Assembly (NCBI RefSeq): GCF_000757905.1
Contig: NZ_JRLH01000011.1
DNA length: 64,000 bases
Reading direction: 5' to 3' (one strand)
From: Arsenophonus nilaparvatae
Lineage (GTDB): Bacteria > Pseudomonadota > Gammaproteobacteria > Enterobacterales > Enterobacteriaceae
The notes under the pieces are model-generated. The model was not told where the DNA came from, made no database searches, and saw nothing but the letters and a program-made list of their open reading frames with translations. Position numbers and translations under genes: made by a program. Below, piece by piece: positions 17,638 through 27,379 of the stretch. Each line of letters starts with the position of its first letter. The stretch's first letter is position 1.

Positions 17638-19047
17638 ATGGCGAAGAAGTATTCCGCAGAAACCGCATTTATTGGTCAGAAAGATCGTCAAATAGAGGGG
17701 CTAAAAATGCCACCTCACTCCTTAGAAGCTGAGCAATCGGTACTGGGTGGATTAATGTTGGATAACGAGCGTTGGGATCATGTCTCAGAACGCGTGACCA
17801 ACGCAGATTTTTTTAGCCGACCACACCGCACCATTTTTGCTGAAATGCAACGTCTGCTTGAACAGAGTAGACCAATTGATTTAATTACTTTATCTGAATC
17901 GTTAGAACAGCAAGGCGAATTGGATAGCGTCGGTGGTTTTGCCTATTTAGCAGAATTAGCTAAAAATACCCCAAGTGCTGCCAACATTAACGCTTATGCA
18001 GATATTGTGCGCGAACGTGCTGTTGTGCGTGACATGATTGCGGTGGCAAATGAGATCGCTGATGCGGGTTATGATCCTCAAGGTCGCAGCAGCGAAGAGT
18101 TACTGGATTTAGCTGAATCACGTGTTTTTCAAATTGCAGAAACTCGTGCTAATAAAGATGACGGTCCGAAAGGGATTGAAGAGATCCTGTCTGAGACGGT
18201 GGAAAAAATTGAACAGTTATATCAGAAGCCTTATGATGGCGTAACCGGTGTCTCTACCGGCTACCAGGATCTGGATCGAAAAACGGCAGGATTACAAAAC
18301 TCTGATCTGATTATCGTAGCAGCTCGTCCTTCCATGGGTAAAACCACTTTTGCGATGAATTTATGTGAACATGCGGCCATGATAGAAGAAAAACCGGTTT
18401 TGATTTTTAGTTTGGAAATGCCGGCTAATCAAATCATGATGCGTATGTTAGCTTCTTTATCGCGTGTTGATCAAACTCGTATTCGAACTGGCCAACTTGA
18501 TGACGAAGATTGGGCGCGTATTTCCAGTACCATGGGGTTGTTGATGGAAAAACGCAATATGTATATTGATGACTCCGCTGGGTTAACGCCGACAGAAGTT
18601 CGTTCACGTGCTCGCCGGGTTTACCGTGAACATGGTGGTTTAAGTCTAATTATGATCGATTATCTTCAGCTTATGCGAGTTCCTTCTCTGTCTGATAATC
18701 GTACACTTGAGATTGCCGAAATTTCCCGTTCGCTTAAATCATTGGCAAAAGAGTTACAAGTACCTGTGATCGCATTGTCACAACTTAATCGTAGCCTGGA
18801 ACAAAGAGCGGATAAGAAACCGGTCAATTCAGATTTACGGGAATCCGGCTCCATTGAGCAGGATGCCGATTTAATTATGTTTATTTATCGAGATGAGGTT
18901 TATAACGATAATTCAGATCTTAAAGGGGTAGCAGAAATTATTATCGGTAAGCAGCGTAATGGCCCGATTGGAACAGTACGTCTGACTTTCAATGGACAAT
19001 GGTCACGTTTTGATAACTATGCTGGGCCAATCTACCACGACGAATAA
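17638..19047 (+). CDS. dnaB: Replicative DNA helicase DnaB
   Basis: The hexameric replicative helicase that unwinds DNA at the fork and recruits primase. The N-terminal helical domain starts at LKMPPHSLEAEQSVLGGLM, the linker follows, and the RecA-like motor carries Walker A ARPSMGKTTF and the Walker B-like LIMIDYLQLM. ALSQLNRSLEQR and SDLRESGSIEQDADLIMF follow. It is 469 residues from ATG 17638; an in-frame ATG at 17620 would add six residues. The later one is preferred because AAAGAAAG precedes it, but this is not certain. E. coli DnaB has 471 residues. The gene sits directly before alr as in E. coli. Confidence 0.96.
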   Translation: MAKKYSAETAFIGQKDRQIEGLKMPPHSLEAEQSVLGGLMLDNERWDHVSERVTNADFFSRPHRTIFAEMQRLLEQSRPIDLITLSESLEQQGELDSVGGFAYLAELAKNTPSAANINAYADIVRERAVVRDMIAVANEIADAGYDPQGRSSEELLDLAESRVFQIAETRANKDDGPKGIEEILSETVEKIEQLYQKPYDGVTGVSTGYQDLDRKTAGLQNSDLIIVAARPSMGKTTFAMNLCEHAAMIEEKPVLIFSLEMPANQIMMRMLASLSRVDQTRIRTGQLDDEDWARISSTMGLLMEKRNMYIDDSAGLTPTEVRSRARRVYREHGGLSLIMIDYLQLMRVPSLSDNRTLEIAEISRSLKSLAKELQVPVIALSQLNRSLEQRADKKPVNSDLRESGSIEQDADLIMFIYRDEVYNDNSDLKGVAEIIIGKQRNGPIGTVRLTFNGQWSRFDNYAGPIYHDE

Positions 19048-19087
19048 TCTATCTATTTAATTTTAATACGTTAATACGGAGAGTAAA

Positions 19088-20173
19088 ATGAAAGCGGCAA
19101 CCGCTGTCATTCACCGGCGCGCTCTGCGTCACAATTTACAACGAGTTCGGGAAATTGCGCCTCATAGCCGCATAATTGCTGTCGTTAAAGCTAATGCTTA
19201 TGGACATGGTTTACTAGAAACAGCGCACACAGTTAAAGATCTGGCTGATAGCTTTGGTGTTGCTCGTATTAGCGAAGCAATCGCATTACGTGAAAATGGC
19301 ATCAACAACCCCATCTTATTATTAGAAGGTTTTTTTGAGCTAGCTGAATTACCTATTATCACCAGGCATGAGATTGATGTTGTTGTACAGAGTATTGAAC
19401 AACTTGAAACATTAGAACAGATTAAATTAGAAAAGCCGATAAAAGTTTGGATGAAACTTGATACCGGTATGCACCGTTTGGGTTTCAGACCTGAAGAGGC
19501 GAAAATATCTTATACGCGCTTGATGGCATGTCAAAATATTCAAAAGCCTATCAATATTATGAGTCATTTTAGTCGTGCTGATGAGCCTGGTTTACCCGCA
19601 GCGACAGAGCAGCAATTGGCTTGTTTTAATGATTTTATAAAAGATAAACCAGGAGAAAAATCGATCGCGGCATCTGCCGGTATTCTACTATGGCAAACAT
19701 CACATTTTGATTGGGTGCGTCCTGGCATCATGATGTATGGGGCTTCACCACAAGAAGGTAAACAAGGCAAAGATTTTGGTCTCCTACCAGCGATGACCCT
19801 CAAATCTAATCTAATTGCTATTCGTCAACATAAAGCTGGAGAGCCGGTCGGTTATGGTGGAGTTTGGGTTAGTGAGCAGGATACCAATCTTGGTGTAGTG
19901 GCAATTGGCTATGGCGATGGTTATCCCCGCAATGCCCCGTCAGGCACACCAGTATTAATAAATGGGCGCAAAGTGCCGATTGTAGGTAGAGTCTCTATGG
20001 ATATGATTTCAGTCGATTTAGGAATTGAAACCAACGATAAGGTCGGCGATGAAGCAATTATATGGGGAGATCTATTGCCTGTTGAAGAAGTGGCGACATA
20101 TACTGGTGTCAGTGATTATGAATTACTGACCAAGCTAACCTCGCGGGTGGCAATGGAATATCTGGACAAATAA
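19088..20173 (+). CDS. alr: Alanine racemase, biosynthetic
   Basis: A 361-residue PLP enzyme that interconverts L- and D-alanine, supplying D-alanine for peptidoglycan. VVKANAYGHG near residue 32 holds the PLP-binding lysine. GYGDGYPRNAPSG and RVSMDMISVDLG belong to the C-terminal beta domain with the second catalytic tyrosine region. HFSRADEPG is also typical. Length matches E. coli Alr (359). It begins 40 bases after dnaB with GGAGAG upstream, and tyrB follows on the same strand, so the three may be partly cotranscribed. Its retention suggests the organism still makes a cell wall. Confidence 0.95.
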   Translation: MKAATAVIHRRALRHNLQRVREIAPHSRIIAVVKANAYGHGLLETAHTVKDLADSFGVARISEAIALRENGINNPILLLEGFFELAELPIITRHEIDVVVQSIEQLETLEQIKLEKPIKVWMKLDTGMHRLGFRPEEAKISYTRLMACQNIQKPINIMSHFSRADEPGLPAATEQQLACFNDFIKDKPGEKSIAASAGILLWQTSHFDWVRPGIMMYGASPQEGKQGKDFGLLPAMTLKSNLIAIRQHKAGEPVGYGGVWVSEQDTNLGVVAIGYGDGYPRNAPSGTPVLINGRKVPIVGRVSMDMISVDLGIETNDKVGDEAIIWGDLLPVEEVATYTGVSDYELLTKLTSRVAMEYLDK

Positions 20174-20231
20174 ATTTGTTGTCGGTTATTTAATAGAAAA
20201 ATAGATATGATGATAGTGGAGAGAATTTTAA

Positions 20232-21428
20232 GTGTTTCAGAATGTTGATGCTTTTGCCGGTGATCCTATCCTGTCGTTGATGGATGAATTTAATAAAGAT
20301 CCGCGTGAAAATAAAATTAACCTTAGCATTGGCCTTTATTATGACGGCAAGGGTAATACTCCCCAACTTGGCACTGTCGGTAAAGCGAAAATCAAGCTTA
20401 ATCAATTTCCTGCTATAGCCTCCCTCTATTTACCGATGGAAGGACTGCATAACTACCGGTTAGCGATTCAAAAACTGCTTTTTGGCGCTGATAGCCCACT
20501 AATTAAAGAACAACGAATTGCAACAGTACAGACTATTGGTGGCTCAGGGGCGTTAAAACTGGGAGCCGATTTTTTACATCGTTATTTCCCTGAGTCAGAG
20601 GTTTGGTGTAGTGATCCTACCTGGGAAAATCATGCTTCTATCTTCATGGGTTCAGGAATTAACGTCCATTATTACCCCTATTTTGATGCCGAGACCAAAG
20701 GGATAAAATTTGCTGAAATGCTGGCAACATTCAAACAGCTGCCAGAAAAAAGCATTATCTTAATGCATCCATGTTGTCATAATCCAACCGGTTCTGATTT
20801 AACACCGCAACAGTGGGATCAAATAACCAAAGTGGCTAAAGAGCGGCGCCTTATTCCCTTTCTTGATATGGCTTATCAAGGATTTGCTAAAAGTATGGAT
20901 GAGGATGTTTATGCTATTCGCACTATGGCTCAGGCCGGATTACCGGTATTTGTCAGTAATTCATTTTCCAAGATTTTTGGTCTGTATGGTGATCGGGTTG
21001 GCGGTCTATCGATTATTTGTCAAAATCAACCGGAGTGTGAGCGGGTATTTGGCCAACTAAAGGCGGGTGTGCGTCGTCTCTATTCGAGCCCACCATCAAA
21101 TGGCGCAAAAATTGTTGAACATGTTTTAACAAATGACACATTACGCGCTGAATGGTTAAGTGAGGTAGAATCGATGCGTCGGCGCATCTTTGCGATGCGG
21201 AAAATGCTCGTTAGCAATTTGGAAAATGCGTTACCTGAAAAAAACTTTGATCACCTATTAAAGCAGCATGGTATGTTTAGTTACACCGGTTTTAGCGCAG
21301 AACAGGTTAAGCGTCTACGTGAGGAATTTGCCATATATCTGGTTAGTACTGGGCGTATTTGTATGGCGGGTGTTAATGAACATAATGTTCAGCGTATTGC
21401 TCAGGCTTTTGCAGCCGTAAGTCGTTAA
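20232..21428 (+). CDS. tyrB: Aromatic amino acid aminotransferase
   Basis: A 398-residue class I aminotransferase that makes tyrosine, phenylalanine and, less efficiently, leucine and aspartate from their keto acids with glutamate. SNSFSKIFGLYGDRVGG contains the PLP lysine, and HPCCHNPTG binds the cofactor. LYLPMEGL and the N-terminal MFQNVDAFAGDP are diagnostic of TyrB. The start is GTG at 20232 with GGAG about nine bases upstream; the protein start then aligns with E. coli (MFQKVDAYAGDP). AspC is the closest alternative, but the sequence agrees better with TyrB and the location next to alr matches. A strong hairpin ends the transcript, after which the accessory insert begins. Confidence 0.93.
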   Translation: MFQNVDAFAGDPILSLMDEFNKDPRENKINLSIGLYYDGKGNTPQLGTVGKAKIKLNQFPAIASLYLPMEGLHNYRLAIQKLLFGADSPLIKEQRIATVQTIGGSGALKLGADFLHRYFPESEVWCSDPTWENHASIFMGSGINVHYYPYFDAETKGIKFAEMLATFKQLPEKSIILMHPCCHNPTGSDLTPQQWDQITKVAKERRLIPFLDMAYQGFAKSMDEDVYAIRTMAQAGLPVFVSNSFSKIFGLYGDRVGGLSIICQNQPECERVFGQLKAGVRRLYSSPPSNGAKIVEHVLTNDTLRAEWLSEVESMRRRIFAMRKMLVSNLENALPEKNFDHLLKQHGMFSYTGFSAEQVKRLREEFAIYLVSTGRICMAGVNEHNVQRIAQAFAAVSR

Positions 21429-21457
21429 CTGAATTTAATTACAATCAATAATTCTAT

Positions 21458-21489
21458 TAAAGCCAGTGATTATTTAATCACTGGCTTTA
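21458..21489. terminator. Terminator after tyrB
   Basis: A perfect 13-base stem, TAAAGCCAGTGAT (21458-21470) and ATCACTGGCTTTA (21477-21489), with the 6-base loop TATTTA. Only a weak T tract follows. Confidence 0.8.
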
Positions 21490-21584
21490 ATTTATTAAAT
21501 ATAAAAATATTAAAATCAGATTTAATTTTAGGAATAAAAATAAAATAGTATTAATTAAATTTAACATATTGAATTATAATTAAA

Positions 21585-21603
21585 AATAATGATTATCATT
21601 GGA
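21585..21603 (+). promoter_or_regulatory. Putative Fur box upstream of tpsA
   Basis: AATAATGATTATCATTGGA matches 15 of 19 positions of the Fur consensus read in its complementary orientation. It lies 115 bases before the haemagglutinin start. Iron control of two-partner-secreted haemolysins is known in Serratia. Confidence 0.5.
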
Positions 21604-21716
21604 TTAACTAGTTAAATTATTGATTATTATATATTGCCTATTAAATTTTTCTTTTCTATTTTGAAGCGGTAACTTTCATCGTCATATTAATACAAAATTA
21701 GAATATAGGTAATGCT

Positions 21717-22781
21717 ATGAAAAATAAAAAGATTCGCTATAGCAGAAACGTAATTTATTTCATCGCCAGTTATCCTCTGTTACCTGTTTTCAGTTCCACT
21801 GTCCAACCAGCGGATGAAAAAACTCAACTAACGGTTAAAAATCAAATTGCTGTCATCGATATAGCGGCACCTAATCGGGCGGGTATTTCTCATAATCGAT
21901 ATCAGCAATTTAATGTACCGCCAGAAGGTGCGGTGCTGAACAATGCTGTCCAACCAGCGAAAAGTGAACTAGCCGGCCAGCTGGCTAAAAATGGGCAGCT
22001 TGGTGAACAGACGGCCACTTTGATTATTAATGAAGTAACCGGTTCATCTTCTTCCCAACTAAATGGCAAATTGGAAATTGCAGGCAAGAAAGCGGATGTG
22101 ATCACCGCTAATCCTAATGGCATCAGTTGTGATGGTTGCCGTTTCAGCAATATTGGTGGCTTAACCTTAACTAGCGGCCGGCCGACACTGAATCAACGAG
22201 GCGAATTCGCTCATTTAAGGGTGAAAAAAGGTGATATTACCATCCGTAATAAAGGGCTCTATAGTGGTAGTCAACAGTATACTGAAATGATCAGCCGTAC
22301 TGTTACTATCAATGCCAGTATTCTGAGCAAAAATATTAGCTTGCTGCTAGGCATGAATGCGATTGACTATCAGACTGGAACAGTTTCTCAAATAACTAAC
22401 CTGGGCCTAAAACCCCAATTTGCGGTTAATATTACAGAGCCTGGTGGGATTTATGCCAATCGCATTAAAATCATTGCTACCGAACCAGACAGTGAAGTTA
22501 AGCTGAATAATATTAAAACCAGCGAAAGTGATTTATTTGTTTCCGCTAAAGGGAAACTGACGCTAGGTCATATTACCACTAACAGGCATTTAATCGCCAA
22601 AGCGCCAGCCATTATAATTCCGGCAACCAGTGAAATTTTATCTCAGCAAAAGCTATTACTTGAAAGCGATAGCCTGATTAATCAAGGTAAAGTAATGGCT
22701 AAATATTATATTCATCTATTTAGTAATGTTATCAGTAATCAAGGTGAAAGCGCTAAAATTGCAGCTTATAATAATCTCTGA
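21717..22781 (+). pseudogene. Two-partner-secretion haemagglutinin TpsA, truncated
   Basis: The N-terminal part of a filamentous haemagglutinin/CdiA-like exoprotein, exported by Sec and then by a TpsB barrel. Residues 1-30 are a signal region. The TPS domain covers about 35-260, with VIDIAAPNRAGISHNRYQQF, the NPNGISCDGC motif and LIINEVTG. The frame stops after 354 residues, where the family usually runs to well over 1500. Haemagglutinin-like sequence continues in pieces downstream, so this is the intact head of a decayed gene. The 354-residue piece could still be secreted by a TpsB protein, but no TpsB gene is in the window. A Fur-box-like site lies upstream. Confidence 0.85.
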
Positions 22782-24000
22782 CTACAAAAAATGCTCAGGG
22801 TGAACTTTAAGTAAAAGGTTTGAAAATAGTGCGGCGACTATCTCAACGCAAACCGGTGACTTGTTCCTGAAAGCTAAACAAGTGATTAACTAAAGCAATA
22901 ATCATGGAACAACGAATAACGCCGGATTGTAACAAGGTTAAAGCGTATGTTGTCAGGGCAAGTGGCGGTGGCCTGAATACAAGTGTCAACAAAAATCTAA
23001 AACCTAATTATCAGATTAATGGAAAACAGCGCTGGTTTGGTGGAATCGATGCTGTGTTTACGCAATTTGTTCAATTGGAAAAAACGGCCTACGTATTAGC
23101 TTCCCCTCTGAATGGTTGGTCGTATTTCTGCCAGTAACCATCGCTATATTAAAAGTAATCTATTAGTCAATGATAATTATTTGCACAGGAAGCATATTAC
23201 CGCTATTAATCAAAAACTGGGTAAAAAATTCGTCTGGGTAGGTTTATAAAATGCGCTAGATGAACCGGTTAGCTATACTTTATTGTACGGTTCCTTATCT
23301 CAGCTGTAGCATTGGATACTTGCTAGATTATGCTTATCAAGATAATGATTAGGATGACGTTTGTATCTGTTATTCTATCGATCAAGACCAATATCTTTCC
23401 TTTATACCGGCAGACAAAGCACCTGATGCATCATTTACTCTTGACATTAAGACACCTTAATACCCATTAATCAGCCGAGTGATAAGTGGCCCAGTTGGAG
23501 CCCTTACCTCATGAACCGCAGAAAGTACCTACAGTGGTGCAGATATAGGGGTGATCGCGGTGCAGAATAATCACTCTTACGATTAAAGAATTTCAGCAAT
23601 TAGATAAAGATTTAGCAGCTGGTAAAGCAGCCGCAGGGGATTGTGTTCAATTATTCAATAGTCCATTGATATTAGTATAAGAATTGCTAAGAACTAGTAG
23701 AAGATTGTACCGGTGGCGGTGTATTTTGCCTGACTAGGGAAAAGTTTATTACAGGGTATATTAATGAAGCCAGTGATACCCATCCATTACACATAAAAGA
23801 TGAAAAGCTAAAAGATCCTAATGCGGCAGCAATAGTGAATTATCTTAATGGAATAGATTTGAAATTTTCGCAAAAAAGTATCACTGAAGGTGATAGAACC
23901 CTGCTAATGATAGTCACAAATAGTGTAACAAAAGGAAAAGAGTAATTAATTGCAGTAGGTGTATCTAGCGACTGATGCAGGGAGCTTAAATTTCACTTAA
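22782..24000 (+). pseudogene. Degraded remainder of the tpsA exoprotein
   Basis: Scattered protein fragments in changing frames carry on from the truncated TpsA. Around 22838-22891 one frame reads ISTQTGDLFLKAKQVIN, a typical haemagglutinin-repeat segment. The frame at 22904-23137 and the Ala/Gly/Lys-rich piece DLAAGKAAAGDC near 23600-23650 fit the C-terminal, pre-toxin part of such proteins. Later pieces near 23700-23940 (FITGYINEASDTHPLHI) are unassigned. Many stops and frame changes show long decay. No intact toxin or immunity gene can be recognised. Confidence 0.6.
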
Positions 24001-24041
24001 GGCGACAGACTGCTAGATCTGTACAGACATTATTTTGGTAT

Positions 24042-24845
24042 TTAAACAGATCCGTCCTCGTCTGTCCAAGAGCCTCGGTTTACATCCAAATTTTGTAGTT
24101 CAACTATTGTCGATGATTGACTATTTTCGTTAATGTTGTTTAATTGTTTTTCTATTAATACAGAAATGTGTTCTTCTATTGCGGCAAAAGGCACCTTGAT
24201 CTCCTTTAATTCTGAAATACTGGCATTGATCACTTTTATCGATTGAGAAATTGAATGATTGATATTGGCTGCTTTCGCAAGTTTGTATCGAGATTGATAG
24301 CCGTCATGAATAGCCTTTTGTAATTTATCTCGTTTAATTTTTCCAACGACAGAGCCGATAGCAAGTACAACCCCGATAGTAGCTCCGCCAGATGCTGCCA
24401 TAGAAGCAATTTCGAAGGAAGCAGGTAATCCAACTAACTCAACTAGTGCCGCTGCGCCTATTTCTCCTGTAGAAACTAAATAACTTGTTGCACCAACAGT
24501 TATCGACTCTGAAACAATATTTGCGGTAATGATAGGGGCGAGCATTGTTGGTATCTCAAAATTTAATGTGTCAAAAGAGAATTTCTCAAATTTAATTTCT
24601 TCATCGTTTATTTCTTTTTGATACAATTCTTTAAGATGATTATTTAACTCAACAACATTGTTTTGGATCTCCTTAATCAATAGTGCATTTTTACTGGCAT
24701 AGGTTTGGCAATCTACCGCTATTTCATGCGCTCTGGCTTCTCTAACCGGGTTATCTGGGAAATAGGTATCGCCAGTAAATAAGCCAGGAAGATATTTTGT
24801 GTAGACACTGGTAAAGCCATCAGCAAAATCACTCCAAAAACTCAT
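24042..24845 (-). CDS. Protein with central hydrophobic segment and C-terminal RGSWTDE tail, family unknown
   Basis: A 267-residue protein I cannot assign. The start at 24845 (MSFWSDF) is chosen because GAGGTG stands just before it; the upstream TTG is less likely. Order of parts: aromatic N-terminus, a long polar helix with EIQNNVVELNNHLKELY (about 45-80), a hydrophobic Gly/Ala-rich centre (about 100-180), then charged helices and a tail ending RGSWTDEDGSV. Helix-hydrophobic hairpin-helix is the general plan of alpha-helical pore-forming toxins such as ClyA and XaxAB, but the resemblance is architectural only. A paralogue, broken by one stop codon, lies next to it. Both stand in an insert between tyrB and uvrA. 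Confidence 0.55.
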   Translation of the reverse strand: MSFWSDFADGFTSVYTKYLPGLFTGDTYFPDNPVREARAHEIAVDCQTYASKNALLIKEIQNNVVELNNHLKELYQKEINDEEIKFEKFSFDTLNFEIPTMLAPIITANIVSESITVGATSYLVSTGEIGAAALVELVGLPASFEIASMAASGGATIGVVLAIGSVVGKIKRDKLQKAIHDGYQSRYKLAKAANINHSISQSIKVINASISELKEIKVPFAAIEEHISVLIEKQLNNINENSQSSTIVELQNLDVNRGSWTDEDGSV

Positions 24846-25064
24846 TTTCACCTCATTCAATTGGCCGTTTTTAATTTAAAAGCGTTAATTTTTGCCATTA
24901 TGTTAGCAATAGCAGCTTAAGTTTTATCAAAATTACATCTTGAGCACCTTTGGTTTTCGTTAACGCAATAAGCGTCACAAGCAACTGAATTGCAGTTTCA
25001 GTCAATAAAATGCTGTGATTAGGTTTGTTATTCAATAACATCTATTTAATACAGATTAAGCCAA

Positions 25065-25811
25065 TTAGCCTTCATCGGTCCAAGAGCCTCTGGATTTATC
25101 GAGATTAGCCAGGGTGGTTTTGGTCAAAGAGTCTATTTCATCGAGTTCAACTTTATTTCGTTTTATGGAATTACTAATGATTTTTTCGATTTGCTCTTTA
25201 GTTACATCGGATCCTAAGGAGTCTAAGACAACTGAAATTGATGTAGTAACAACAGTCAATTTATTGATAACAATGTCGTTTGTCAGCTCAGCTTTTTTTA
25301 ATTGGAATCTGGGTTCAATCGACTCTTTAATTTTGTCCTGCAAATTTTTCCGTTGCACCGCCCCAGTGACTGAATCCAGGATCCCTTGAACCAGGACAAC
25401 CGCTGCGATCCCACCTAATACAGTGCCTACCTTAAACCATTTTGGTAGACCAACCAGTTTAATAAAGGCGGCTTCCCCGATACGACCTTGTTGTAGAAGA
25501 TATGATTTTGCTGCGAGCTATAATGCTTTGTTAGCTAAGCCATATGTAAGCATCGGCGTAATAACATCAGCGACACTAATTAAAATTTTGTGCGTTTTTG
25601 ACTCGGGAACAAAATCGATATCATGAAATTTTATTGATGTTCCAACAACCTTGTAAGCTTTGCGTATCGCTTCATTGGCGTTATTTATTGCTATTTCATA
25701 TTTAGCATGTTGTTGTGAAATACTACCGACTGCAGTGGAATTGTCCGCGACAAGTTCTGTCAGTCTCACCGCTCTTTTTTCATTATCGGGGTAAAAAAGG
25801 TTATCAAACAT
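25065..25811 (-). pseudogene. Paralogue of the RGSWTDE protein, interrupted by an amber codon
   Basis: A 249-codon frame from ATG 25811 to the stop at 25065-25067, open except for one TAG at 25518-25520. The two halves are in the same frame. Across the stop the sequence continues LAAKSYLLQQGRIGEAAFIKLVGLP, which aligns with ATSYLVSTGEIGAAALVELVGLP of the neighbouring gene. The N-terminus shares the FYPDN..RA..L pattern (FPDNPVREARAHEI in the neighbour), and both end in RGSWTDE. So this is one gene with a single nonsense codon: a very recent pseudogene or a suppressed stop. Internal ATG 25358 has no credible ribosome site for separate translation of the C-terminal part. Confidence 0.78.
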
Positions 25812-26408
25812 AATTGATAGCTCTCGTAAATTTTATTTTGGTTAGAATATTTATTGGGTTAATTGACCCAGTACCTTAATTTTTTCGTATGATTTGTAGA
25901 AATTAAACTATAACCAACAGCATTATTTCATCTTTTTAACAGGTTCTGAGTCGCTGAAAAAACAGTTGTAATTTAAATCACCAGTGAAAGTATTTTATAC
26001 TTACCCTTTACCGATAGAGCAGAGTATGTTGAGCATGGCAGTTACTCCTTAATGATTATTTGCAACCCCATTCACCATTTTCGCATCCAGTGTACTAAGG
26101 AAGGCGGTATAAAAAGTAAAAGCTGAATTTTTCCTTAAAAATTAGTGAACTGATAGTATAGAACCGATTGACAAAAAATAACAAAAAATTAACAATTTTA
26201 TTGTGCTGGCGCTATAAGCAAAAAAGGCGGCACGTTATTTATGTATTACTGTTTTAATTCGGGTCATTAATTGATTAATAATTTTTCTTTATTAAATTCA
26301 TTATCGCCATTTGCTAACAAGATATTTATCATATTGATGAACTTTAAATATCAATATTATATTTTGTCATATCAGTCGGTAAATGGCGTATCGAAATGTT
26401 TAATAGCG
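25812..26408. other. Spacer between padC and the RGSWTDE genes
   Basis: About 600 bases. No open frame of more than 60 codons and no recognisable fragment. It includes promoters for the minus-strand gene at its left end. Confidence 0.4.
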
Positions 26409-26894
26409 CTATTTTGTTAGTTCATTAGTGGCATCGGAAATTACGCTGTCATTATTTAAACCACAATCATCTACAGCAGTAATAGTGGCAAATTGATCCA
26501 TTATTTCGATAGGATAGGTTGGGCCGGCTGCACGATAAGCTTCCATTTCATTTATATGGTTATTTTGAAAACATGCTGTTTTTTGTGGATCATCCATTAC
26601 CCAGCGTGGAAAGAATGCGGTACAGTGCAACAATAGGATCCGAAGATTTAAAATGACACTAATACTCGTGCCAGTCGGTTCTGTCCAGGATGCTTTATAA
26701 ATATTTTGTCCGATCTGTACGATATAGGCAGATTGATCTTTCACGCATCGGTTACTGGCCGAGCCGCTACAGACCAGATAATCAAGGGTGCTGTCATTTT
26801 TTATGTAAATTTCATGCTGCCAACCGTTTTCATAAGTATATATGAGATGTTTGCCAACCAAATTAGTTAAATCATGCTTTTCAAAATTGTTCAT
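26409..26894 (-). CDS. padC: Phenolic acid decarboxylase
   Basis: A 161-residue cofactor-free decarboxylase that turns p-coumaric, ferulic and caffeic acids into vinyl phenols, detoxifying plant phenolics. It follows the family closely: KHDLTNLVGKHLIYTYENGW at the start, SWTEPTGTSISV in the middle, FFPRWVMDDPQKTACFQN later. The four active-site positions described for Bacillus PAD (Tyr11, Tyr13, Arg41, Glu64) correspond here to Tyr19, Tyr21, Arg49 and Glu72, a constant offset of eight. The family's NRWVKDQ is NRCVKDQ here and a central strand is changed (LRILLLHCT), so reduced activity is possible. GAGAG precedes the ATG. No PadR-type regulator is adjacent. Confidence 0.88.
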   Translation of the reverse strand: MNNFEKHDLTNLVGKHLIYTYENGWQHEIYIKNDSTLDYLVCSGSASNRCVKDQSAYIVQIGQNIYKASWTEPTGTSISVILNLRILLLHCTAFFPRWVMDDPQKTACFQNNHINEMEAYRAAGPTYPIEIMDQFATITAVDDCGLNNDSVISDATNELTK

Positions 26895-27293
26895 TTTTCA
26901 CTCTCTTTTGGTGGGTGTTAACTAAAGTATTTATTAATTTTTTGACCAGAAAACGCAATTACTTAACAAGGTAATTTTTGTTTTAACAGAATCTAATAGC
27001 AACTTAATTAGCGATAGTGCAACACGGTAATAATAGCGTTTGCTAAAATTGTGCAGTAAGACGCTGTTTATATTTAACACTTGAAACTGTGGATAAAAAA
27101 GTAAGGTGAAGAAGAAAAAATCAGCCTAAGATTATTCTTGCTGAAAATTCGCTCTTATTGTTAACTTTTTGTTAATAATAGAATAGATGGAGAATTTTTG
27201 CATTTATGCCATCAAAAACAGCAGCCAAACCGATTATCAGCATGGAACTAGCATAAAAAAGAATTTCTTATTATCAAATATTGCACTTTGATT
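26895..27293. other. Spacer between uvrA and padC
   Basis: About 400 bases of AT-rich DNA upstream of padC. No recognisable gene; presumably holds the padC promoter. Confidence 0.35.
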
Positions 27294-27319
27294 ATTGCTC
27301 AACAATACTGTTGAGCAAT
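27294..27319. terminator. Hairpin downstream of uvrA
   Basis: ATTGCTCAACA (27294-27304) and TGTTGAGCAAT (27309-27319) form a perfect 11-base stem with a 4-base loop, about 60 bases beyond the uvrA stop. It lacks a T tract, so it may protect or end the transcript. Confidence 0.55.
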
Positions 27320-27379
27320 ATTGTTCTCGGCAGCTGCGCCGGGCTATTTTTCAATTTTGATAGCGGAAATTACTGCTGA

